From Nitrospirota bacterium (lineage in GTDB: Bacteria; Nitrospirota; Nitrospiria; JACQBZ01), in assembly GCA_016198945.1 (NCBI GenBank), contig JACQHO010000094.1, positions 1 to 5,919 on the forward strand: DNA of 5,919 nucleotides, given 5' to 3'. Positions 1-5,749 of the stretch are shown here, piece by piece. The notes under the pieces are model-generated. The model had not been told where the DNA came from and made no database searches. It was given only the letters and a program-made list of their open reading frames with translations. A program made the translations under genes and the position numbers. Every line of letters starts with the position of its first letter. Position 1 is the first letter of the stretch.

Positions 1-83
1 GCCTCCGACTCCAGGCGCACACGATCTTGAGCATGATCATCAAACGGCCTGCTGAGACAACGCACATCGAGATAAATTCGCAT
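1..83 (-). CDS. PIN-domain (VapC-like) ribonuclease toxin, N-terminus only, cut by window edge
   Basis: The minus-strand ATG at 83-81 opens a frame that stays open to the window edge (27 codons plus two bases). It begins MRIYLDVRCLSRPFDD and continues with HAQDRVRLESEA. A short beta strand ending in an aspartate (IYLD), then a CLxRPFDD segment and a charged helix with RxRLE, is the N-terminal signature of a well-populated group of PIN-domain proteins. D6 would be the first metal-binding acidic residue. PIN toxins are metal-dependent RNases that cut tRNA, rRNA or mRNA and are blocked by a cognate antitoxin encoded just upstream. Here a possible antitoxin tail ends 9 nt before the ATG. No good Shine-Dalgarno sequence precedes this start, which fits coupled translation. 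The assignment rests on only 27 residues, and whether the gene is complete cannot be seen. Confidence 0.68.
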   Translation of the reverse strand, partial: MRIYLDVRCLSRPFDDHAQDRVRLESE

Positions 84-92
84 ACGAATATT

Positions 93-208
93 CTAGCTAA
101 AGGCCTCAAGTTTTTCCAGTCTTCGAATTCTACCGTCTCACCCTCGTCGTCCTGTACTTTAAGCAGTTCTACATCGGCCGGTGAAAGCGCTCTGCTGGCT
201 TCTTTCAC
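93..208 (-). pseudogene. Possible antitoxin C-terminal remnant upstream of the PIN gene, with a one-base frameshift
   Basis: From GTG at 208-206 the minus strand reads VKEASRALSPADVELLKV, then QDDEGETVEFEDWKN, and runs on without a stop through the PIN start in another frame. The acidic, helix-then-tail composition resembles the C-terminal end of small antitoxins. At the five-base A run (Ts at 111-115 on the plus strand), adding one A would change the end to DWKKLEAFS followed by TAG at 95-93. That stop lies 9 nt before the PIN ATG, the usual spacing for an antitoxin-toxin pair. The sequence shows the open frame and the homopolymer; that this is an antitoxin, and that a base was lost, is inference. 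I do not recognise the antitoxin family. It has no antitoxin-like N-terminal DNA-binding domain, because the sequence upstream belongs to the MntA/HepT pair. Confidence 0.35.
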
Positions 209-221
209 GGTCGTCTCTCAT
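159..221 (-). pseudogene. Truncated HepT (HEPN/DUF86) toxin remnant: first codons only
   Basis: The ATG at 221-219 overlaps the TGA at 220-218 that would end the neighbouring nucleotidyltransferase in its unshifted frame. This ATGA arrangement is typical of MntA-HepT pairs. The frame begins MRDDRER, the usual opening of HEPN/DUF86 proteins, which normally continue with a leucine/isoleucine-rich helix. Here it continues SQQSAFTGRCRTA and stops at 161-159 after 20 codons. No HEPN helices and no RX4-6H RNase motif are present. I read this as a HepT gene that lost all but about seven codons when foreign sequence, the possible antitoxin tail, was joined to it. The seven-residue match is short, so position and overlap carry most of the weight. 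Confidence 0.45.
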
Positions 222-507
222 ATGGGCACGGCCTCTCGCAGTACCGATCACGGATGCGGTCACGCAGACCCTTCTCGGTCACCACATCGACCTTGCAACC
301 TAAAAGCTCTTGCAGGTCCATTAAGAAACCGCCGAGATCCAAAAGACTGTGACCGGGTTCGAGGTCCACAAGCACGTCCAAGTCGCTCTGTGCCCCCGCC
401 TGACCCCTGGCTACGGATCCGAAGATACGCACATTCCGCGCGCCGTGCTTTGCGGCGATGCGCAGAATCTCTTCACGCTTGAACTTCAGCAACTCATGAA
501 TGCCCAT
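205..507 (-). CDS. mntA: MntA-type minimal nucleotidyltransferase (antitoxin of a MntA/HepT module), C-terminus frameshifted
   Basis: This 100-aa protein has the DNA polymerase beta-like minimal nucleotidyltransferase fold. The motif GS at residues 30-31, ten residues, then D42 and D44 (SDLDVLVDLE) matches GSx10DxD, and D74 in KVDVV is the third metal-binding aspartate. In characterised modules MntA silences the HEPN RNase HepT by transferring AMP to a tyrosine near its active site. The ATG at 507 is preferred over the TTG at 522 because GAGG lies nine bases upstream. The family normally ends with a segment like RERVLREAVPL. Here that ending (VLREAVPI, then TGA at 220-218) is present in the neighbouring frame, so a one-base loss near 245 switches the protein to YCERPCPYERRP and a stop at 205. 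The catalytic core is intact, but its expected toxin is reduced to a few codons. The gene is separate from ComM (107 nt gap). Confidence 0.85.
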   Translation of the reverse strand: MGIHELLKFKREEILRIAAKHGARNVRIFGSVARGQAGAQSDLDVLVDLEPGHSLLDLGGFLMDLQELLGCKVDVVTEKGLRDRIRDRYCERPCPYERRP

Positions 508-516
508 AACCAAACA

Positions 517-520
517 CCTC
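517..520 (-). promoter_or_regulatory. Ribosome binding site for the mntA-like gene
   Basis: GAGG on the minus strand ends nine bases before the ATG at 507-505. This favours that ATG over the in-frame TTG at 522-520, which overlaps the site itself and has no comparable sequence before it. Confidence 0.6.
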
Positions 521-614
521 AACTCTCGTCACTAAGACTAACACAATGAGATCCCGTTTTACCACCGTCTCACTCTGGTCATCCCGTCCGGCCAGTCTTC
601 GAGGGCGATCCGTT

Positions 615-2147
615 TCAGACATAATTCCTTCGGTCGAGGGTGCGGTACTGGATCGCCTCGGAGACGTGGGACGGCTCGATCCGCTCTTTCGCTTCCAGAT
701 CGGCGATCGTGCGGGCCACTTTCAGGATCCGGTTGTAGGCACGGGCCGAGAGGCCCAGCTTGTTCATCGCCAGTTCGATCAGCTTCCGGCCCTCTTCATC
801 CAGCGCGCAATATTTTTTAAGCTGCCGCGGCCGCAGGTGCGCGTTGCAGTAGATCCCGTCGTTTTTATAGCGTTCCTGCTGAAGGACGCGCGCGCGGCTG
901 ACGCGTTGGCGGATCGTCGTGGAATCCTCCTTCATGTGCTCCACCGACAGATCCCGAAACGGAACGGCCGGCACCTCGACATGGATGTCGATGCGGTCCA
1001 GCAGCGGGCCGGAGACCTTGGCGCGGTAGCGCTGAATCTGCAGCGGCGTGCAGACGCAGGCATGGGCGGGATCCGTGAAAAAGCCGCACGGACAGGGATT
1101 CATCGCCGCGAGCAGCATGAACTGCGCAGGGTAGGACAACGAGGCCGTTGCGCGCGAAATCGTCACTCGCCCGTCCTCGAGGGGTTGTCTCAGCACTTCC
1201 AGTACGTTTCTTCGGAACTCCGGCAGTTCATCCAGGAAGAGAACGCCGTTATGGGCCAGGCTCACCTCGCCCGGCTTCGGCACATGGCCGCCGCCGATGA
1301 GGCCGGCATCCGAGATCGTATGATGGGGGGAACGGAACGGGCGGGTCGAAAGCAGGGGCCGTCGCTCCGGAAGAAGGCCGACGACGGAATGGACCTTGGT
1401 CGTCTCGATCGCCTCGTCGAAATTCATGACGGGCAGGATGGACGGCAGCCGCTTGGCCAGCATCGTTTTCCCGGCACCGGGCGGACCGATCATCAAAAGA
1501 TTGTGGCCTCCGGCCGCGGCCACTTCGATCGCGCGCTTCGCATGATCCTGTCCCTTCACATCCAAGAAGTCATCGCCATAAACGGCATTCTCCGAGAAGA
1601 TATCCCGAAGGTTCACCGTAACGGGGCTCAGGGCCTGATTCCGGTTTAAGAACTCGACCACTTGAGGCAAGGTCTCGGCGCCGTAGACGGAAATCCCCTC
1701 CACCACGGCCGCCTCGGCCGCATTTTCGATCGGAAGGATCAACCCCGCCAGCCCGGCCTCCTTCACGGCCACCGCAATGGACAGTGCGCCCCGGATGGCC
1801 TTGACCCGGCCGTCCAGCGACAGCTCCCCCACCACGAGAAAATCCTTGATCGAGTCCGGTTCCAGGATCCCTTCCGCCACCAGGATTCCGAGGGCCATGG
1901 GAAGATCGAAGGCCGAGCCCTCTTTCTTGACATCGGCCGGGGCAAGATTGACAGTGATCTTCTTCACCGGAAAATTAAATCCGGTATTCTTGAGCGCGGC
2001 CCGGACGCGATCCTTGCTTTCCTTGATTGCGGCGTCCGGAAGGCCCACGATCGTAAACATCGGAAGGCCCAACGCCACGTCCAACTCGACATCCACCAGA
2101 AGGGCATCCAGACCCAAAACGGCGCTGCTCAATATTTTTGCGATCAT
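615..2147 (-). CDS. comM: ComM/YifB family AAA+ ATPase (Mg-chelatase-like, DNA branch-migration helicase)
   Basis: The protein has 510 aa, the usual family length. It begins MIAKILSSAVLGLDA, the standard YifB opening. The N-terminal part (about 15-135) is the Lon-S16-like ChlI domain. The AAA+ core follows, with Walker A GPPGAGKT at 221-228 and Walker B VLFLDELPEF at 302-311. A cysteine cluster lies at C352, C354, C364 and C366 (CPCG to CVC), and the C-terminal chelatase helical domain contains LSARAYNRILKVARTIADLE. In Vibrio cholerae and relatives ComM is a hexameric ring helicase that drives branch migration of incoming DNA during natural transformation; many non-competent bacteria also carry it. 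The start at 2147 is chosen over an ATG four codons upstream because GGAGG sits five bases before it and overlaps the upstream ATG. The protein ends with IQYRTLDRRNYV, close to the normal family end, so it looks complete. It is probably cotranscribed with the RDD gene 66 nt upstream. Confidence 0.95.
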   Translation of the reverse strand: MIAKILSSAVLGLDALLVDVELDVALGLPMFTIVGLPDAAIKESKDRVRAALKNTGFNFPVKKITVNLAPADVKKEGSAFDLPMALGILVAEGILEPDSIKDFLVVGELSLDGRVKAIRGALSIAVAVKEAGLAGLILPIENAAEAAVVEGISVYGAETLPQVVEFLNRNQALSPVTVNLRDIFSENAVYGDDFLDVKGQDHAKRAIEVAAAGGHNLLMIGPPGAGKTMLAKRLPSILPVMNFDEAIETTKVHSVVGLLPERRPLLSTRPFRSPHHTISDAGLIGGGHVPKPGEVSLAHNGVLFLDELPEFRRNVLEVLRQPLEDGRVTISRATASLSYPAQFMLLAAMNPCPCGFFTDPAHACVCTPLQIQRYRAKVSGPLLDRIDIHVEVPAVPFRDLSVEHMKEDSTTIRQRVSRARVLQQERYKNDGIYCNAHLRPRQLKKYCALDEEGRKLIELAMNKLGLSARAYNRILKVARTIADLEAKERIEPSHVSEAIQYRTLDRRNYV

Positions 2148-2150
2148 GGC

Positions 2151-2157
2151 TTCCTCC
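2151..2157 (-). promoter_or_regulatory. Strong Shine-Dalgarno for comM
   Basis: GGAGGAA on the minus strand, with five bases between GGAGG and the ATG at 2147-2145. This near-perfect site decides the start. The alternative ATG at 2159-2157 would overlap it, and the extra residues MEEA are not part of the family's usual N-terminus. Confidence 0.75.
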
Positions 2158-2213
2158 ATCGCGGATGTCCCGCAGGCCCGCAGGGAGCGGGCGACCGCTT
2201 TTGGCGCATCCGG

Positions 2214-3758
2214 TTATGTCTTTATCCGCACGACGACCGTCCGGCCGACGAGATCGCCCAGACGCTGCCATCGCTCCGTGGCCGCGATGCTGACGATGCC
2301 CACTCCGTAAAACCAGACCCCGTCAATGAGGCGGAACAGATTGCGGACCATCGATTGCAAAAGACTGCACGGTTTCAAATCCCGGCCGATCACCCGGATC
2401 CCGAAGAGCCGCTTGCCGAGCGTCTGTCCCCAGAGCCCTTCGGCCAGCGCGTGATAGGTAAAGAGCAACAGGGGCGCCATCATCAGGCCCCGCCCCCCGG
2501 CCGAAATCCAATGCGCAAGCGAGTCCGGGAAAAACAGGCTTTCGGGATCGAGCCGGGACCAGACCACGAGGCCGATCGGGGCGGCAACCAGCACGGTATC
2601 GACCGCCTTCGCCGCGAACCGCCGTCCCAGTGACGCATAGGCGATCTCCGGATCGCCCGACGCCCTCTTCCACCGGTTCAGGAGGAAGGACAACGCCGCC
2701 ACGGCGACGATCATCGTGACGAAGAGCCGAAAGAGAACCCGTCCCTGGTACTGGAGCACGGACCGACCGAGATCTCCTCCCATCAAAAAGACGGATCGTC
2801 CCGGTTCATCCGGCCCCCGAACCTGATCCTCGATGCGTATTCCGGTATTGATCAGGAGATGCGGCGCGCCATCGACCCGGAGGGCCGCGATTTCAAGAAG
2901 ACCGGCCGGCGCGGGCCGGTCCAGCGGCGGCCGGTCATGCCATCCCTGTCCGTCAAAAATCTTCAGCCCGATGGGGAGCCGGTTCGGCGGCGCGCCATCC
3001 GGGGTCGGGATCGGAAGATACCAGATCAGAATCCGATCCGGCTCGGCCAGGACCTCGAAGCCTTTGAGCCGTCCGAAGGATTCGCCCAGGGACTCGACCC
3101 GTCCGGGAGGCCCGCCGTCATAAATCAATCGGTGAAGCCGGTCGTCCTTCAACCAGAAATAATGGATCTTCTCCTGAAAAACGGCCAGACCGGAGGGACA
3201 CGACTCCGAACAGATGAAATGCCTGTCTTTCGGATCCGCCGGAACCGCCACGGGCCGGTCCCAGCCTTCGTCGGCATGGGAGATGAATGAAACCTCCGTC
3301 CCGATACGGCTTGCGATCCAGAACCGACCGGAGGCGGCCGCCGCGACCGGATCGGCGCCGATCCAGGGAGCATCGAACCGCTGCCACTCCTTTCCATCGA
3401 AGACCCGGTACATGCCGGGGTTGAAAAACCAGAGACGGCCCGAGAATGACAGTACGGAATGAAACGGTTTGACCTCCGACGCGTCCTGAAGACGGCCGTC
3501 CTCGACCGTTTTCATCCGCCGGACCTCCGCGAAAGCGGACGCGGCCGGATCACGCTGCGACAAGAAAAGATAGATTCGATCCCCGAGGGCGGCCGCATCC
3601 AGACCGGACACCGGAGGCGGAATCGCGGGGAGCGGAACCGATCGGACCAGAAACAAGGCGAGGCCCAGTGCAAACAGGAGAACGGCCATGGCGAACGCAA
3701 CCGGTATCAGACGATGAGCGGCGGGAGCTTTGTTTTCTCGGATCGGTTCTTCTGCCAT
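2214..3758 (-). CDS. RDD family membrane protein with a signal anchor and a propeller-like extracytoplasmic domain
   Basis: This 514-aa protein is built in four parts. A short charged cytoplasmic start leads into a membrane anchor at about 17-39. An extracytoplasmic region (about 40-340) carries irregular repeats in which a hydrophobic strand is followed by DGxxW-like turns (DGKEWQRFD at 121-129, ADEGWDRPV at 162-170, DGQGWHDRP at 269-277), suggesting a beta-propeller. A second membrane helix lies at about 342-361. The RDD domain (about 373-512) has RRFAAKAVDTVLV, GLWGQTLGKRLFGIRVI at 441-457, RNLFRLID at 472-479 and QRLGDLVGRTVVV at 498-510, with three hydrophobic segments. Two close cysteines (C183, C187) could form a disulfide. 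RDD proteins are often guessed to be transporters or membrane scaffolds, and I cannot assign a substrate. A dedicated promoter lies directly upstream. The ATG at 3758 is the only plausible long start; its GAGG is 13 bases away, a long spacing. The domain architecture is clear, the role is not. Confidence 0.85.
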   Translation of the reverse strand: MAEEPIRENKAPAAHRLIPVAFAMAVLLFALGLALFLVRSVPLPAIPPPVSGLDAAALGDRIYLFLSQRDPAASAFAEVRRMKTVEDGRLQDASEVKPFHSVLSFSGRLWFFNPGMYRVFDGKEWQRFDAPWIGADPVAAAASGRFWIASRIGTEVSFISHADEGWDRPVAVPADPKDRHFICSESCPSGLAVFQEKIHYFWLKDDRLHRLIYDGGPPGRVESLGESFGRLKGFEVLAEPDRILIWYLPIPTPDGAPPNRLPIGLKIFDGQGWHDRPPLDRPAPAGLLEIAALRVDGAPHLLINTGIRIEDQVRGPDEPGRSVFLMGGDLGRSVLQYQGRVLFRLFVTMIVAVAALSFLLNRWKRASGDPEIAYASLGRRFAAKAVDTVLVAAPIGLVVWSRLDPESLFFPDSLAHWISAGGRGLMMAPLLLFTYHALAEGLWGQTLGKRLFGIRVIGRDLKPCSLLQSMVRNLFRLIDGVWFYGVGIVSIAATERWQRLGDLVGRTVVVRIKT

Positions 3759-3765
3759 GACAACG

Positions 3766-3775
3766 GAGGATCCTC
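3766..3775. repeat. 10-bp perfect palindrome in the leader of the RDD gene
   Basis: GAGGATCCTC contains the only Shine-Dalgarno-like GAGG before the RDD start (minus strand 3775-3772), 13 bases from the ATG. With no loop it cannot fold efficiently within one RNA, so it is recorded as a short palindrome around the likely ribosome site and not as a hairpin. Confidence 0.4.
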
Positions 3776-3793
3776 TTCATCATCGAAACGGGC

Positions 3794-3826
3794 GTTTGGA
3801 AGGCCTCATTATAGGAAGTTCCAAAC
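3794..3826. promoter_or_regulatory. Operator-like inverted repeat bracketing the -10 box
   Basis: Perfect 8-bp arms GTTTGGAA (3794-3801) and TTCCAAAC (3819-3826) are separated by 17 bp. One arm lies in the spacer between the -35 and -10 boxes and the other at about the transcription start, so a dimeric regulator bound here would block RNA polymerase. The arm centres are 25 bp apart, about two and a half helical turns, so the arms would lie on roughly opposite faces of the helix. Binding by an unknown repressor is inference; the dyad and its position are visible directly. Confidence 0.5.
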
Positions 3827-3836
3827 CGGATTGCAA
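3808..3836 (-). promoter_or_regulatory. Sigma-70-type promoter for the RDD-comM transcript
   Basis: On the minus strand TTGCAA (3836-3831) and a perfect consensus TATAAT (3813-3808) are separated by exactly 17 bases. Transcription should start near 3801, giving a leader of about 43 nt before the ATG at 3758. It lies in the only sizeable gap among the middle genes, just after the CPBP stop, so it separates the exporter operon from the RDD-comM unit. No convincing terminator is visible ahead of it, so some readthrough is possible. Confidence 0.7.
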
Positions 3837-3861
3837 TGAAAACCACCCCCGGTCGAGGACG

Positions 3862-4530
3862 CTACGCATAAAAAACTTTTAAAACGGTGTAGACGAGGAT
3901 CACCTCGACCGCATGGGCCGTAATGGTGGAAATGAGATTGCGCGTTGCGATCAACAGCCCGCCCCAGATCAAGCCGTCGGTAAAGGCCAGCCAGTGATAG
4001 CCGCGAAAGACCGTCACCATGAATGGATCAAATGAGAAAACCAAGGCCGAAAGGACAACGGCCGCGGCCGGCCCGTACGGTTTGTCACCCAACAGGACCG
4101 ACAACCGGCCCAGCAGAAAACCCCGAAAGTTCAATTCCACAAAGATCGCGATCAGGACGATCCCCCACGGCGCCATCACTGCAAACGGCATCTTCGCATG
4201 CGGCGTGTCGCGGAGAAAATCGAAACCGTATCCGAGCCAGGGTGTCAGTCCGACAATGATCCAGAGATTGAGGAGGCCGGTGATCAACCCGACGGCCATG
4301 CCGATCCAAAAACCGCGTTTAAGATTTCTCGTGCCGATAAAAAGACGTTCCCGGCAACCGTCGTTCGCGGCGCACCAAACCGCCAGGCAAACGTACGCAA
4401 CCCATTGAGGAATCACGGCCGTCCACAGGGACCCTGAAGAAACCGGCGATCCGAAGGAATAACCGAGCGATAGAACGGCCGGAAGGATTGCAAGGCCGCT
4501 CCATCGTTCCGGGCGCGGGACCTCACTCAT
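3862..4530 (-). CDS. CPBP (CAAX/Rce1-like) intramembrane protease family protein with degenerate active-site motifs
   Basis: This 222-aa protein has about six to eight hydrophobic helices. The CPBP core occupies the second half: VELNFRGFLLGRL at 131-143, SALVFSFDP at 161-169, and a final helix with TAHAVEV at 204-210. The family consensus is EExxxR, FxxxH and HxxxN/D. Here the first glutamate is V131 (E132 and R136 remain), the motif-2 histidine position is P169, and H206 is kept but is followed by V210 where N or D is expected. Active CPBP proteins cleave prenylated or peptide substrates in the membrane; with these losses this one may be non-proteolytic, or its metal ligands may lie elsewhere (H179 is a candidate). 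The ATG at 4530 lies inside the end of the permease gene (8-nt overlap) with GAGG only one base away, so translation is probably coupled. The context suggests a role with the ABC exporter, such as immunity, maturation or assembly. Confidence 0.8.
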   Translation of the reverse strand: MSEVPRPERWSGLAILPAVLSLGYSFGSPVSSGSLWTAVIPQWVAYVCLAVWCAANDGCRERLFIGTRNLKRGFWIGMAVGLITGLLNLWIIVGLTPWLGYGFDFLRDTPHAKMPFAVMAPWGIVLIAIFVELNFRGFLLGRLSVLLGDKPYGPAAAVVLSALVFSFDPFMVTVFRGYHWLAFTDGLIWGGLLIATRNLISTITAHAVEVILVYTVLKVFYA

Positions 4531-5749
4531 ACCTCAGCGCCTCGGTCGGGTCCAGCTTGGAGGCTTTATAGGCGGGATAGAGGCCGAAGAAGATCCCGAC
4601 CGCGATCGAAAAAAAGAAGGCCACGACGATCGAGGCCGGCGAAAAGACCGCGCCCCAATCCGCGCCGCCGGGAAGGGCCAGGGCCACGGCCTTTCCGAAT
4701 CCCACCCCCAGCAAGATGCCGAAGAGGATTCCGATCAGGCCGCCGAAAAGACTGATCGTCACCGACTCGATCAGGAACTGGGTCAGGATGTCCTTCTGCC
4801 GCGCCCCTACTGCCTTTCTCAGCCCGATCTCGCCGGTGCGCTCGGTCACAGTCACCAGCATGATGTTCATGATCCCGATCCCTCCGACCAGAAGCGAGAC
4901 GAACGCGATCCCGCCCAGGACGATCCGGAACGTCCAGAGCGTCCGGTCGACCGCCTTCAGAAAATCCTCCTGGCTGTTGATCTTGAAATCCTCCACCCCG
5001 TCGTGGCGGCTCACCAGCAGTTGCCTCGTCTGATCGCCGACCTCCTTCATGCGGTCGCGGTCCGCCACATGGACCAGGAGATAACTGATCAGATCACTGC
5101 CCTTGAAGCGGCGCATCGCGGTCGTGACCGGGATAAAGACCATCTCGTCGTAATTCTGGCCGTGAAGACTGCCCTTGCGCTCCATCAGGCCGACCACCAC
5201 GAACCGCTCGTCCGCGATCTTGATGTCCTGTCCCAGCGGCGACGCCCCGTCGAACAACCGGGCCGCGACATCCTGCCCCAGGATCGCGACCCGGCGCCAT
5301 TCCTCGATATCCAGGGGCAGGATGAACCGCCCCTCGGAGACATGGAAATTCCGGACGGAGGAATAGGACGGCAGCGTCCCGCTGACGGTGCCGTCGAACT
5401 CCCGATCCCCGGACTTGAGCTTCGCCGGGATGCTGACCATCGGGGCGATATCCGCGATGGCCGGAATCTGGGCTTTCAGGTACAAGGCGTCCTCGTATTT
5501 AAATCCCTTCGACCGCCCCGGATATTTTCGCTGCTCCTCCTCGGTCAGCTCCTTCGGCGATACAAAAAGAAGGTTCGTCCCCAGCCGTTCGATCGCCTCG
5601 ATAATTTTCTGCTTGCCCCCCTCCACGATCGAGATCATCGAGATCACGGCCGCCACGCCGATGATCACGCCCAGCATCGTCAGGCCCGACCGGAGTTTGT
5701 TCCCGGCCAGCGTCTGGATCGCTCCGTAGACCAGTTGAAGCCAGCTCAT
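4523..5749 (-). CDS. MacB/FtsX-type ABC transporter permease
   Basis: This 408-aa protein has the complete layout of the type VII (MacB/LolCE/FtsX) permeases. It has a first membrane helix at about 20-43 preceded by NKLRSGLTMLGVIIG, then a large periplasmic MacB core domain (about 45-270). Three C-terminal helices follow (about 276-299, 325-350, 368-392). The conserved segment GGIGIMNIMLVTVTERTGEI begins at 289 and is followed by GLRKAVGA; the ending is YPAYKASKLDPTEALRYE. These systems work as mechanotransducers: ATP hydrolysis in the cytoplasm moves the periplasmic domain, often with a MacA-type adaptor, to export peptides, antibiotics or lipoproteins. There is no fused ATPase domain, so this is the split arrangement (YknY-YknZ style), with the ATPase immediately upstream. 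The ATG overlaps the ATPase stop as ATGA, which fixes this start. The substrate cannot be predicted. Confidence 0.93.
   Translation of the reverse strand: MSWLQLVYGAIQTLAGNKLRSGLTMLGVIIGVAAVISMISIVEGGKQKIIEAIERLGTNLLFVSPKELTEEEQRKYPGRSKGFKYEDALYLKAQIPAIADIAPMVSIPAKLKSGDREFDGTVSGTLPSYSSVRNFHVSEGRFILPLDIEEWRRVAILGQDVAARLFDGASPLGQDIKIADERFVVVGLMERKGSLHGQNYDEMVFIPVTTAMRRFKGSDLISYLLVHVADRDRMKEVGDQTRQLLVSRHDGVEDFKINSQEDFLKAVDRTLWTFRIVLGGIAFVSLLVGGIGIMNIMLVTVTERTGEIGLRKAVGARQKDILTQFLIESVTISLFGGLIGILFGILLGVGFGKAVALALPGGADWGAVFSPASIVVAFFFSIAVGIFFGLYPAYKASKLDPTEALRYE

Noticed and set aside
27..482. Plus-strand open frame opposite the toxin-antitoxin remnants
   Set aside because: Its product is serine- and arginine-rich without motifs, while the opposite strand carries the nucleotidyltransferase and the PIN start.
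556..595. Possible terminator after comM (CTGG/CCAG and TGAGA/TCTCA pairs)
   Set aside because: The stems are only 4-6 bp with mismatches or loops of 9-15 nt, and no U run follows on the minus strand.
546..1649. Long plus-strand open frame of 367 codons
   Set aside because: It lies wholly antisense to comM, whose motifs are unmistakable. Its predicted product is rich in R, G, H and D without domains, as expected of an antisense frame in GC-rich DNA.
1662..2633. Long plus-strand open frame of 323 codons across the comM-RDD boundary
   Set aside because: It is antisense to two well-supported genes, has low-complexity charged composition and shows no recognisable motif.
3845..3860. Possible hairpin after the CPBP gene followed by GGTTTTC
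   Set aside because: Only about four base pairs form, and the T run is four bases and displaced, so this is too weak to call a terminator.
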